Shown: piece by piece, positions 16,970 through 25,004 of the stretch | How positions within the stretch are numbered: the first letter of the stretch is position 1 | Layout of the letters: each line of letters begins with the position of its first letter | Assembly (NCBI GenBank): GCA_964574875.1 | Contig: CAZNOX010000007.1 | Location: 14,714 to 78,713 of the forward strand | Source of the DNA: DSCS01 sp035391585 | GTDB lineage: Bacteria; Macinerneyibacteriota; Macinerneyibacteria; Macinerneyibacteriales; DSCS01 | DNA: 64,000 bases | Direction of reading: 5' to 3' | Position numbers and translations under genes: made by a program | The notes under the pieces: model-generated | Told to the model about the DNA's origin: nothing | Seen by the model: the letters and a program-made list of their open reading frames with translations, nothing else | The model's database searches: none

Positions 16970-18181
16970 ATGGACAAGAAACCCTTTCTCCGTTCCCTTG
17001 ACGGGAAAGAGCATTTCCCTCTGGACAGTCTTGCCGAATACTCGTCCGCGGGTTCACCGCTGGAGTGCGTTATCCCCGGGATCAGTGAAAAAAAGATCCG
17101 CAGGGGACAAACCGTCTGGGAACGTTTCAGGGACTTTTTCCCTCTGGCCCCCCTGGATATGTCTCTCTCTCTGGGTGAAGGAGAGACGCCCTATCTTGAA
17201 GCAACGGATTCGATGAAGAGATGGACGGGACTCCCCCGCCTTTATCTGAAAAACGAGACGGTCAATCCCACATGGAGCTTTAAAGACCGGGGCTCTTTTT
17301 TTTGCGTCCAGGCCTCACGTCTTTGGGGAGAACAGCGTTGCGCGACGATATCCACAGGAAATATGGGCCATTCCATGGCTGCTTACGGACGAAGGGCCGG
17401 GCTTGAGACCCTGATCTTTATTCCCCGGGGAACACCTGACGAAAAGATCCTCCCCATGATCCTTCATCATGGGGAGGTCATCACCCTGAAAGGAGACACC
17501 TTCTCACACCTGAAGCAGCAAGTCCTTTCCCTCACCCGAAAATACGGACTGAGAACGGTCACGGGAAACGGGCCACATCGTATCGAAGGCTACAAGACCC
17601 TCTCTTTTGAGCTCCTGGAACAGTGCAAAGGAGCTTTGCCCGACTATCTTGCTCTTCCGGTATCAGCCACCGGACACGCCCGAGGTTTGCATAAAGGGTT
17701 CAGAGAACTTCAGAAAGCCGGTCTCATCACCCGGGTCCCCCGGCTGATCCTTGTCCAGGCAGCCAATAACGCCCCCCTGGCGCTTCCTCTGAAAACAAAC
17801 AGCCGCCATGTGATCCCCTTCTCGGATTTTACAACAGTGGCCTCTGCCCTGACCACTGGAGACCCTCCCGGAGGACAGGCCTTTCTCCGCATGGCCCTGG
17901 ACAACAGGTGGCTGGGGGAGACGGTCTCTGAGGAGGAGATCCTCGAAGGGATTTCCTGTCTGGCCTCTGAAGGGATCTATGCAGAAGCATCATCAGCCAC
18001 AGTGATCGCTGCTCTCCACACTCTTGTGAAGAAGAAAACCCTCGATCCTTCTGCCACAGTGGCCGCTGTCATCACAGGAAGCGGATTAAAAAACAGCCCG
18101 TCTCTCTTTCCCCGCGGCCCGCTCTCCCGGGAAATGGACATCAATGAGCTCGGCTCCTTCCTGAAAGCCTCATCTCATTAA
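16970..18181 (+). CDS. Threonine synthase-like PLP enzyme
   Basis: 403 residues from ATG 16970. NPTWSFKDRGS carries the PLP lysine (Lys105), STGNMGHSMAAYG is the phosphate/substrate loop, and VITGSGLKN near the C-terminus is the PLP-contact Gly-Ser motif of threonine synthases. The enzyme would convert O-phosphohomoserine to threonine. No other threonine gene is adjacent, so a related fold-type II lyase is possible. There is no ribosome site: the -10 TATAAT ends six bases before the ATG (see findings). The stop overlaps that of the convergent copZ. Confidence 0.8.
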   Translation: MDKKPFLRSLDGKEHFPLDSLAEYSSAGSPLECVIPGISEKKIRRGQTVWERFRDFFPLAPLDMSLSLGEGETPYLEATDSMKRWTGLPRLYLKNETVNPTWSFKDRGSFFCVQASRLWGEQRCATISTGNMGHSMAAYGRRAGLETLIFIPRGTPDEKILPMILHHGEVITLKGDTFSHLKQQVLSLTRKYGLRTVTGNGPHRIEGYKTLSFELLEQCKGALPDYLALPVSATGHARGLHKGFRELQKAGLITRVPRLILVQAANNAPLALPLKTNSRHVIPFSDFTTVASALTTGDPPGGQAFLRMALDNRWLGETVSEEEILEGISCLASEGIYAEASSATVIAALHTLVKKKTLDPSATVAAVITGSGLKNSPSLFPRGPLSREMDINELGSFLKASSH

Positions 18182-18381
18182 GACTCGACGAAATATCCCT
18201 CGTCTTCCACAGAGGCCCTGATCGAGTCTTTGCTCATCTCCCCTGTGCCCGTGATCTCCACGCGGCCTGACTCAAGATCGACAAAGACGCTCTCCACACC
18301 GGGAAGCCGCTCAATGGCTTTTTCGACGGCCATGACACAATGGCGGCAGGTCATTCCCCTGACAACGATTGTCTCTTTCAT
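18178..18381 (-). CDS. copZ: Copper chaperone, CopZ-like
   Basis: 67 residues forming a single heavy-metal-associated fold with the metal site GMTCRHC (Cys12, Cys15 region). It would carry Cu(I) to CopA or CsoR. It starts inside the copA stop by ATGA and is the last gene of the copper operon. Confidence 0.9.
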   Translation of the reverse strand: MKETIVVRGMTCRHCVMAVEKAIERLPGVESVFVDLESGRVEITGTGEMSKDSIRASVEDEGYFVES

Positions 18382-20774
18382 ACATGATCCTCCTTTGTCC
18401 GCCGGGCTCTTTTTAAGCTCAGCGAGTTGCTCACCACCGATACAGAACTGAATGCCATGGCTCCCCCGGCGATAACAGGCTGAAGAAAGCCCAGAGCGGC
18501 AAGGGGAATTCCCAGCGTGTTGTAGATGAAGGCCCAGAACAGGTTCTGCTTGATCTTCCTCATCGTGAGCCTGGAAAGGTCTATGGCATGGAGGACAGTC
18601 TCAAGTCGGCTGTTCATCAGGACGACATCACCGGTCTCCATGGCCACATCCGTTCCGCTCCCCATGGCCATACTCACATGCGCTGTTGCAAGAGCCGGAG
18701 CGTCATTGATTCCGTCTCCGACCATAGCCACAGTCCAGCCTTTTTTCTCAAGGTCCGAGATGATCCGAGCCTTCTGGCCAGGAAGGATACGCGAATAGAT
18801 ATGGTCGTGATCCATGCCCAGCATCGCACCCACAGCACGGGCTGTCTTCTCATTGTCCCCGGTGATCATAAAGCTCTTGATCCCTCTTTTCTTCAGAGTC
18901 TCAAGGACTTCTGCAGCGTTGTCTTTCAACTGGTCCGAAAAGGAGACCAGTCCTGCAACTGCCCCGTCAACAGAAAGAAAGACCACAGACTCCCCTCTTT
19001 CTTCAGCCTGAAGGCTGATCCTTTCCAGATCTTCAGGAAGGCCCGACGGTGCGGCATATCCCTCCTGTCCCATGCGGATCTCTTTCCCGTGGATCATGAC
19101 CCGGACACCTTTCCCCGGCTCAGCGCTGAACTCGTCTGCCCCGGGGACGTCCAGGCCTGTTTCAGAGACATAGTTCACCACAGCCCGGGCGAAGGGGTGT
19201 TCTGAAAGCGCTTCGGCTCCGGCACTGTACCTGAGGAAATCCTCCTGGGGGAATCCTTCGGCACTCACAGCTGTGGAGACACGGATAGAACCCGTGGTCA
19301 ATGTCCCTGTCTTGTCGAAGACCACAGCATTGACATCTTTCAGCCGCTCCAGGCTCTCTCCGTTTCTGACCAGGACTCCCCATTCAGCTCCTTTCCCCAT
19401 CCCCACCATGAGAGCGGTGGGTGTAGCCAGTCCCAAGGCACAGGGGCAGGCGATGACCAGGACCGAGACAGAAGCGATGAGCCCGTGGGGCAGAGAGCCT
19501 TTCACGAAAATCCACCCCATGAGTGTCAACAGGGCGGCCCCCAGAACGGCGGGAACAAAATGGGCCGCCACTCTGTCAGCCAGTTTCTGGACCGGGGCCT
19601 TTGTCCCCTGTGCATCTGCGACGATGCGGATGATCTGAGCCAGGACTGTATCTCGCCCCACCCGCTCCGCCTCCACTTTCAAAGAGCCGTTCTGATTCAC
19701 CGTTCCACCAGTCACCTGGTCCCCCTTTGTCTTCTCAACGGGAAGGCTCTCTCCTGTGAGCATACTTTCATCCACATAAGAGGCCCCCTCAAGGACACGG
19801 CCGTCAGCGGGGATCCTCTCCCCGGGCCGGACGACCAGGCAGTCTCCGGGCTCGATCTCCTCTATTCTTCGCGTCTCCAGACGGCCGTCGATATCCACAA
19901 GGGCCGTTTTGGGTGCCAGCCCCATGAGTTTTCTGATGGCTTGTGTCGTCTTCCCTTTGGCTCTCTTTTCAAGGTATTTCCCCAGAAGGACAAGAGTGAT
20001 GATCATCGCTGACGTTTCAAAATAGAGTTCGTGCCCCCCGCCGTGGAGCGGCCGGAAAAACCCGTTATAGATACTGTACAAAAACGCCGTGGATGTTCCC
20101 ATGGCAATGAGAAGGTCCATCCCGGGACTGAGGCTGATGATGCTGTGCCAGGCCTTTTTATAGAAGGGAAATCCTGCAATAAACTGAACGGGAGCAGCAA
20201 AGAGAAGCTGAAACCACGGAGTATGAAACAACGGCGCAGGGATCCCTGTCAGCATAAAAATCATCCCCGCAAATAACGGAAGAGTCATGGCTCCGGAGAA
20301 AATGAGCCTCCACAACCCGTCATCTTTCCTGTCTGTCATGGCCTGTGAAGACTCCGACTGATGTGCATGATATCCCAGGGATTCGATCTTTTCAATGAGA
20401 GGACGGATGTTTTTCTCCTCTGTTTCCACAAGACATTTCTCTGTGGCAAGATTGACATGGACCCGTCTCGTTCCCGGGAGCGAAGAGAGCCCTTTTTCTA
20501 TTCGGGCCGCACACGATGCGCATGTCATCCCCTCGATATCCAGTTCAACAGATCGCCTTTCTCCTGCTCCTGATCGAGGTTCATACCCGAGATGACGGAT
20601 CTTCTCGAAGATCTTCTCTTCACTCACACTCTGAGGGTCATAGTCCACTCTGGCCTTATCTGCAGCAAGATTGACCGTGATGGCTTTGATTCCCTTTTCT
20701 TTTTTCAAAGACCGTTCGATCCTTGCAGCACAGGAAGCACAGGTCATTCCTTTGATCTCAATGTCCTTCTTCAT
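18378..20774 (-). CDS. copA: Cu(I)-exporting P1B-type ATPase
   Basis: 798 residues. Two N-terminal HMA domains each carry GMTCASC (about residues 8-70 and 82-140), followed by eight predicted membrane helices. The ion-site CPC is near 443-445, the phosphorylation site DKTGT at Asp487, the SEHPFARA His-Pro motif in the nucleotide domain, and GDGINDAPAL near the end. It exports Cu(I) from the cytoplasm. ATG 20774 fits AGGGAG better than GTG 20780. It overlaps the RseC-like gene by 17 bases, in an operon headed by csoR. Confidence 0.95.
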   Translation of the reverse strand: MKKDIEIKGMTCASCAARIERSLKKEKGIKAITVNLAADKARVDYDPQSVSEEKIFEKIRHLGYEPRSGAGERRSVELDIEGMTCASCAARIEKGLSSLPGTRRVHVNLATEKCLVETEEKNIRPLIEKIESLGYHAHQSESSQAMTDRKDDGLWRLIFSGAMTLPLFAGMIFMLTGIPAPLFHTPWFQLLFAAPVQFIAGFPFYKKAWHSIISLSPGMDLLIAMGTSTAFLYSIYNGFFRPLHGGGHELYFETSAMIITLVLLGKYLEKRAKGKTTQAIRKLMGLAPKTALVDIDGRLETRRIEEIEPGDCLVVRPGERIPADGRVLEGASYVDESMLTGESLPVEKTKGDQVTGGTVNQNGSLKVEAERVGRDTVLAQIIRIVADAQGTKAPVQKLADRVAAHFVPAVLGAALLTLMGWIFVKGSLPHGLIASVSVLVIACPCALGLATPTALMVGMGKGAEWGVLVRNGESLERLKDVNAVVFDKTGTLTTGSIRVSTAVSAEGFPQEDFLRYSAGAEALSEHPFARAVVNYVSETGLDVPGADEFSAEPGKGVRVMIHGKEIRMGQEGYAAPSGLPEDLERISLQAEERGESVVFLSVDGAVAGLVSFSDQLKDNAAEVLETLKKRGIKSFMITGDNEKTARAVGAMLGMDHDHIYSRILPGQKARIISDLEKKGWTVAMVGDGINDAPALATAHVSMAMGSGTDVAMETGDVVLMNSRLETVLHAIDLSRLTMRKIKQNLFWAFIYNTLGIPLAALGFLQPVIAGGAMAFSSVSVVSNSLSLKRARRTKEDHV

Positions 20775-21171
20775 GTCCACTCCCTTCGTTCAAAATCTCC
20801 ACACGGGCTTTCTTCCGGACCTCTCTGTCAAGGAACCGCAAGGGAAGGAACCCTGCGAAAAAGAAGAGGCCGGCTCCCAGGAGAGTCCATCCGTCCCCCG
20901 GAAAGAGGCCACGGATGAGAAGCGCCCCGGCCAGGGATGTGATCAGCGGGAAAAGAAGCGCAGCAAAGGAGAGAGCCGGGCTCACAGAAAGAGTCATCTT
21001 CACATGATCCCCTTGTCGGACAACAGCCTGTTCGGGCACGGTTATCCACCGTCCCCGGGAAGCGGCCTTGCACATCCCGCATCCTGAACAGGCCTTCCCC
21101 TGAATATCATGCATGGGCACAAGGAAGGCCTTTTTTTCCTTGATCTGTGTCGCCACACCTTCAATGATCAT
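20758..21171 (-). CDS. RseC/MucC-like (SoxR-reducing family) membrane protein
   Basis: 137 residues. A short N-terminal beta domain holds ACSGCGMC (Cys28, 31, 34), followed by two hydrophobic segments (about 62-85 and 90-112) and a charged tail. This is the RseC/MucC layout, linked to sigma-E control, SoxR reduction and Rnf electron transfer in other bacteria. Its presence inside a copper operon suggests a redox or metal-related role here. ATG 21171 has AGAGGA upstream, and it overlaps copA. Confidence 0.78.
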   Translation of the reverse strand: MIIEGVATQIKEKKAFLVPMHDIQGKACSGCGMCKAASRGRWITVPEQAVVRQGDHVKMTLSVSPALSFAALLFPLITSLAGALLIRGLFPGDGWTLLGAGLFFFAGFLPLRFLDREVRKKARVEILNEGSGHEEGH

Positions 21172-21184
21172 GGTTCCTCTTTCC

Positions 21185-21418
21185 TTATTTTTCCTGTTTT
21201 CGTGTCTCCATCATCTCTTTGACTCTTCTGTATTCATGTTCAGAGATCTCTCCCCGGGCCAGCCGTCCGTCGAGGACTTCTGCAGCAGAGATCCTTCTGC
21301 TCCCCTCGCCCCTCTCCTTTGTTCTCAAAAGAAGGAAGGCTGTTCCTGCCAGGAGAAGAAAGACCACGAAGAGGACAAGAGTACCGTATCCCGTAAAGGG
21401 ACAAAATCCGTATAACAT
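21185..21418 (-). CDS. Small membrane protein with C-terminal SHOCT domain
   Basis: 77 residues: one membrane helix (about 12-32), a basic linker, then the SHOCT motif (LDGRLARGEISEHEYRRVKE). SHOCT is a short oligomerisation helix pair of unknown partner. It lies between csoR and the RseC-like gene with ten-base spacing and a GGAGG site, so it belongs to the copper operon. Confidence 0.8.
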   Translation of the reverse strand: MLYGFCPFTGYGTLVLFVVFLLLAGTAFLLLRTKERGEGSRRISAAEVLDGRLARGEISEHEYRRVKEMMETRKQEK

Positions 21419-21427
21419 GGCGCCTCC

Positions 21428-21736
21428 TTATTTCAGCATTTTTTTGATGGTGATAAGGACTTCGTCGATCACGTCATCGCGTCCGTCCCTGATCTGTTCC
21501 ACGACACAGCTTTTCAGATGAGCTTCCAGTAAAATCTTTTTCACTCCGTTCAGAGCCGCGTCCACTGACGCAAACTGATTCAGAATATCATCGCAATAGA
21601 TATCCTTTTGGATCATCCCCCGGATCCCGCGGACTTGCCCTTCGATCTTGTTCAGCCTGCTGATCATCTTGTCTTTAAGTTCCTGTGAATGATGCGCCTT
21701 TAACGTGGTGCAGGTCTTCATATGTTCCATACCCAT
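21428..21736 (-). CDS. csoR: CsoR-family copper-sensing repressor
   Basis: 102 residues of the all-helical CsoR/RcnR fold. The Cu(I) ligand set is complete: Cys48 (DIYCDD), His73 and Cys77 (EAHLKSC), with the x-C-H-C spacing of true CsoR. GQVRGIRGMI is the conserved DNA-contact helix. It should repress its own operon until Cu(I) binds. ATG 21736 or 21730 could be the start; both follow a G-rich site. A consensus promoter lies upstream. Confidence 0.93.
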   Translation of the reverse strand: MGMEHMKTCTTLKAHHSQELKDKMISRLNKIEGQVRGIRGMIQKDIYCDDILNQFASVDAALNGVKKILLEAHLKSCVVEQIRDGRDDVIDEVLITIKKMLK

Positions 21737-21756
21737 ACCCCCTATCCCTTTGTTTC

Positions 21757-21763
21757 TGTTAGT
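21757..21763 (-). promoter_or_regulatory. ACTAACA leader motif, csoR
   Basis: ACTAACA on the minus strand, immediately downstream of the csoR -10 box. One of four copies in 5' leaders of this window. Confidence 0.45.
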
Positions 21764-21792
21764 ATTATAGTTACAATTAGAGGTCCTGTCAA
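21764..21792 (-). promoter_or_regulatory. Consensus sigma70 promoter of the copper operon
   Basis: TTGACA (21787-21792) and TATAAT (21764-21769) with a 17-base spacer. The leader that follows is G-rich with repeated GGGTAT units, possibly CsoR half-sites. Confidence 0.88.
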
Positions 21793-21802
21793 GGGGAAGC
21801 TA

Positions 21803-21828
21803 TAAAAAACCCCGCTGAAAGCGGGGTT
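21803..21828 (-). terminator. Terminator after nifU
   Basis: Hairpin AACCCCGC/GCGGGGTT followed by TTTTTATA on the minus strand, between nifU and the copper operon promoter. Confidence 0.88.
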
Positions 21829-21854
21829 ATGAAGTGAAATGGTGATATTCGGTG

Positions 21855-22820
21855 TCAGATCATCCGAACGGTGATATCAGGGCCCACTGTCCCTTTCAGG
21901 GCCTGATCGATCATGGAGAGAGTCCCTGTCCCGGCTGCGGCGCATGTGGCGCAGCCCCCGAGATAACGGATAAAGACAATGGTCTCATCTCCTTCGTTTT
22001 TGATATCCATGATCTCCACATCTCCCCCGTCCCTGTGCAGGATAGGCTTGATCTTCTCGGCAAAGATCTCTTCAATGGCTTTATACTGGGCGATGGGACT
22101 CATCTCTTTAAAGTTCTCAAGGGAGCCCGCAGTCTTGATCTGTTCTCTGTCCATCTCGGCTCTGACTTCTGCAAGGATATCTTCAAGATAATATTTCCGT
22201 TTTTCATGTCCTCCCGGGCGGATACAGGATCCGCAGAACGCACCGGCTTTGGTATAGCGGGTGATCTCTTCCACACTTTTCAAGTCGTTGATCCTGATGA
22301 CATCTTTTACCGTCTTTAATGAGACACGGGCACATTCACAGACGATCTCCTCTTCTTCGAGGTCCTCCATCTCCACACCTTTGTAGAGTGAGGCCGCTTT
22401 TTTGATCACATCATAGGCCATGACACTGCAATGCATCTTTTGCGGGGGGATGGCCGCCTGGTCTTCACTGTCCCGAAGAGCCTTTTCAACATCCAGGTTG
22501 GTGATCTTCAAGGCTTCATCGACAGTCTTCCCCATACAGAGTTCCGCCATAACATCGCTTGATGCGATGGCCGTGCCGCATCCGAAAGTCTTGAACCGCG
22601 CCTTGAGGATGGTGTCATTGGATGTATCCACGAGCCAGTAAAGGCGTACGGCATCTCCGCAGGATTCCGCGCCCCAATCCGCAATAATGAGCCGTTTCTC
22701 TTTTCCCCGGGCCTCGTCTTCCGATATCTCTCCGAAAAACGAGGGATTGTTCATTCTTTCGATGACATTGTTGGAATACGTCTCCCACAGTTTTCCGCCG
22801 ATCAGGTCTTTCTTTGCCAT
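21855..22820 (-). CDS. nifU: Full-length NifU Fe-S scaffold protein
   Basis: 321 residues with all three NifU modules. The IscU-like N-terminal scaffold has Cys in ESCGDAVRLYW, FKTFGCGTA and KMHCSV. A central BFD-like [2Fe-2S] domain follows (VCECARVS, GAFCGSC). The C-terminal NifU domain has GGCATC. It assembles Fe-S clusters from sulfur supplied by NifS. The MAKKDLIGGK...WGAESCGDAVRLYW layout resembles the essential NifU of Epsilonproteobacteria. It lies ten bases after nifS and is followed by a terminator; no nitrogenase genes are present, so it is a housekeeping system. Confidence 0.92.
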   Translation of the reverse strand: MAKKDLIGGKLWETYSNNVIERMNNPSFFGEISEDEARGKEKRLIIADWGAESCGDAVRLYWLVDTSNDTILKARFKTFGCGTAIASSDVMAELCMGKTVDEALKITNLDVEKALRDSEDQAAIPPQKMHCSVMAYDVIKKAASLYKGVEMEDLEEEEIVCECARVSLKTVKDVIRINDLKSVEEITRYTKAGAFCGSCIRPGGHEKRKYYLEDILAEVRAEMDREQIKTAGSLENFKEMSPIAQYKAIEEIFAEKIKPILHRDGGDVEIMDIKNEGDETIVFIRYLGGCATCAAAGTGTLSMIDQALKGTVGPDITVRMI

Positions 22821-22830
22821 AAGGCCTCCT

Positions 22831-23997
22831 TTAATAGTCTATGGATATTTTTCTCAGTCTCTCCACGGCCTTTCCCAGGACATCGATGACATAGCTGATC
22901 TCCCCGTCTGTTGTAAAACGCGACAAACTGAACCGCAGGGCTGTATGGGAAAGCGAGGGGTCGATCTTCATAGCCACAAGAGTATGATCTGTCTCCAGGG
23001 ATTCGGAAGCACAGGCGCTCCCCGTAGAGACGGCAACACCGAACTTATTCAATTCCCACGCCAGGGCTTCCCCTTCGACACCTTTAAACGACGCCAGAAT
23101 CGTATTGGGGGTCCTCAGCTCTCTTTTCCCGAGAATCGTGACATCGGGGATCTGAGCCATGGCATCTTCAAGACGGTCTCTGAGAGACCGGACCTGTGTG
23201 AGTTCTCTGTCCAGCTGAGAGACAGCAAGCTCCATGGCCAGTCCCATCCCGATAAATCCCGGGACATTGACCGTGCCGGCTCTCAGGTTTCCCATCTGTT
23301 CACCACCATGCAGGAGGGGGGAGACGGGAGCTCCCTTTCGGACAAAAAGCCCGCCCACCCCTTTGGGACCGTGGAATTTGTGCGCGCTGAACGTGAGATA
23401 ATCAGCCGGGACATCCTGAAGATCCACAGGGATCTTCCCGATAGCCTGGACCGCATCTGTATGGAAGGGGACACCGGAAGCCCGGCAGTATTCGGCCATC
23501 TCTTTGACAGGAAAGATGAGCCCGGTCTCATTATTGGCCCACATCACAGAGACAAGCGCTGTCTCTTGAGGGACAAGATACTCTTTTAAGATGTCCAGGG
23601 TGACGATCCCGTCCTCGTTCACGGGAAGAGCGATGACTTCCGCCCCCATCTTTCCCATATAGGCGGCTGTATTGAAGACGCTGGGATGCTCCACGGAAGA
23701 GATCAGGACCTTTTTTTTCTTCCCCTCCCCGAGGATCCGGTCAAAAAGGACATCTTTTAAGACGGTATTGTTCCCCTCAGTGGCGCATCCGTTGATGATG
23801 ATATTGTCCTCATCTGATGCATTGAGCCCCTTATAAAGCTGGTCAAGGGCTTTCTCCATGGGCTTTCTCACTTCCATCCCGAAAGAGTGAAGAGAGTTGG
23901 GATTCCCGTATTTCTTCGTTTCAAATTCTGTCATCACTGCTGATACCTGAGGGTCGACCATGGTGGTCGCATTGTTGTCAAGATAGACACGGTCCAT
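22831..23997 (-). CDS. nifS: NifS-type cysteine desulfurase
   Basis: 388 residues. YLDNNATT at the N-terminus, the PLP lysine in FSAHKFHGPKG, and the persulfide Cys in STGSACAS identify a group I NifS/IscS enzyme that takes sulfur from cysteine. ATG 23997 follows GGAGG. First gene of the nifS-nifU unit. Confidence 0.93.
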   Translation of the reverse strand: MDRVYLDNNATTMVDPQVSAVMTEFETKKYGNPNSLHSFGMEVRKPMEKALDQLYKGLNASDEDNIIINGCATEGNNTVLKDVLFDRILGEGKKKKVLISSVEHPSVFNTAAYMGKMGAEVIALPVNEDGIVTLDILKEYLVPQETALVSVMWANNETGLIFPVKEMAEYCRASGVPFHTDAVQAIGKIPVDLQDVPADYLTFSAHKFHGPKGVGGLFVRKGAPVSPLLHGGEQMGNLRAGTVNVPGFIGMGLAMELAVSQLDRELTQVRSLRDRLEDAMAQIPDVTILGKRELRTPNTILASFKGVEGEALAWELNKFGVAVSTGSACASESLETDHTLVAMKIDPSLSHTALRFSLSRFTTDGEISYVIDVLGKAVERLRKISIDY

Positions 23998-24016
23998 ATC
24001 ATTTCCTCCCTCTATT

Positions 24017-24023
24017 TGTTAGT
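24017..24023 (-). promoter_or_regulatory. ACTAACA leader motif, nifS
   Basis: ACTAACA directly after the predicted -10, the same place as in the csoR leader. Confidence 0.45.
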
Positions 24024-24052
24024 ATGATGATATCTATTAAACTTTTTGTCAA
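24024..24052 (-). promoter_or_regulatory. Likely promoter of nifS-nifU
   Basis: TTGACA (24047-24052), 17-base spacer, weak -10 CATCAT (24024-24029). The poor -10 suggests an activator or repressor is involved. Confidence 0.5.
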
Positions 24053-24075
24053 GGACTTTGTTCCTGATGACAGGG

Positions 24076-24864
24076 TCAGTTTACGCTTTTTTTCCGTTTC
24101 CAATGCAAATCGATACCAGTCACGATCAAAGCGACAGCCACGGCGAGAAGCCCTGTCACAGCGGCCAGAGCCACTTCACGGGCTTCCTGAAAGGCCATCC
24201 TCTTATGGATGATCCCCGTGAGCGCCCAGACCGTCACAATGGGAAAGACGATGTCGTGTCTTCGGACAACCCGGTAGATCGTGAGGATGACAGCGATAAA
24301 GATCATCATCATGGCCCAAAACATATCAGAGACACCCCAGCTCCAGCCGAGATGGATCTTCAGTGCGGTCAAATTCGCCAGGAGAGCGATGTTGATCCAT
24401 GCAAAATAAAAACTGAAGGGAAGATTGAGAAAGATCCTTTCCTGTTGATTCAGCATCTTGTCCTGGTCCCAGAGGATGATCTTGATGGCGTTCAATGTAA
24501 AAAAAAGAAGGATCATAACGGCAAAGGAGAGGCCCGGAAGACGATACTGCCAGGAAAAGATCCATGCCATGTTAAAGACACAGGTGATCACGAAGAAAAC
24601 AGCCAGTTTCCGGTAGAGCCCTGCATCATGCGACCCTATCCTGGTTATAAAAAAGACGACACTGGTTCCCAGGAGAAGGTAGATGATGCCCCAGATGGAA
24701 AAGGTAAAACCGGAAGGGACAAAAAGGTTCGGATAGAGGTCGGAGACCTCTCCTGTGGACAATCCCCCCAGAGGGAGAGCATTCGCCAGATAGTTGACGA
24801 TGATCATCGAGAGATAGGCCAGGGGGACAACAAGACGTATGACTGCCGCATTTCGTTTTTTCAT
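24076..24864 (-). CDS. TspO/tryptophan-rich-sensory-like membrane protein
   Basis: 262 residues from ATG 24864, behind GGGAGG. About seven to eight membrane helices and no large soluble domain. LFVPSGFTFSIWGIIYLLL and AWIFSW resemble TspO/MBR motifs, and the protein belongs to the longer TspO-related group often annotated as tryptophan-rich sensory protein. Ligand unknown. A TATAAT lies at 24883-24888 without a good -35. It is divergent from the DUF5685 gene. Confidence 0.68.
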   Translation of the reverse strand: MKKRNAAVIRLVVPLAYLSMIIVNYLANALPLGGLSTGEVSDLYPNLFVPSGFTFSIWGIIYLLLGTSVVFFITRIGSHDAGLYRKLAVFFVITCVFNMAWIFSWQYRLPGLSFAVMILLFFTLNAIKIILWDQDKMLNQQERIFLNLPFSFYFAWINIALLANLTALKIHLGWSWGVSDMFWAMMMIFIAVILTIYRVVRRHDIVFPIVTVWALTGIIHKRMAFQEAREVALAAVTGLLAVAVALIVTGIDLHWKRKKSVN

Positions 24865-24910
24865 AAAAAACCTCCCTGAGTCATTATACACGATTTTCCC
24901 TGCCTGAAAA

Positions 24911-24944
24911 GACAGGAAAAGCAAAAAGGGCTTTTCCTCCTGTC
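24911..24944. repeat. Inverted repeat between divergent genes
   Basis: Arm GACAGGAAAAGC (24911-24922) pairs with GCTTTTCCTCCTGTC (24930-24944) with a three-base bulge. It lies between the TspO-like and DUF5685 promoters and could be an operator. Confidence 0.5.
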
Positions 24945-24954
24945 CGGTTTTCCT

Positions 24955-24983
24955 TTGACACATCTGTCCCTCTCCTGTAGTCT
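24955..24983 (+). promoter_or_regulatory. Promoter of the DUF5685/J-domain unit
   Basis: TTGACA (24955-24960), 17-base spacer, TAGTCT (24978-24983), then AAAGGAT and ATG 25005. Confidence 0.65.
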
Positions 24984-25004
24984 CAAACCGTTGAAAGGAT
25001 CGCG

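Noticed and set aside
21728..21750. Possible palindromic CsoR operator in the csoR leader
   Set aside because: The G-rich tract has repeated GGGTAT units in one orientation but no facing half-site, so a true palindrome cannot be shown.
22687..23589. 300-codon frame opposite nifS
   Set aside because: Antisense to conserved NifS motifs; no supporting start signals.
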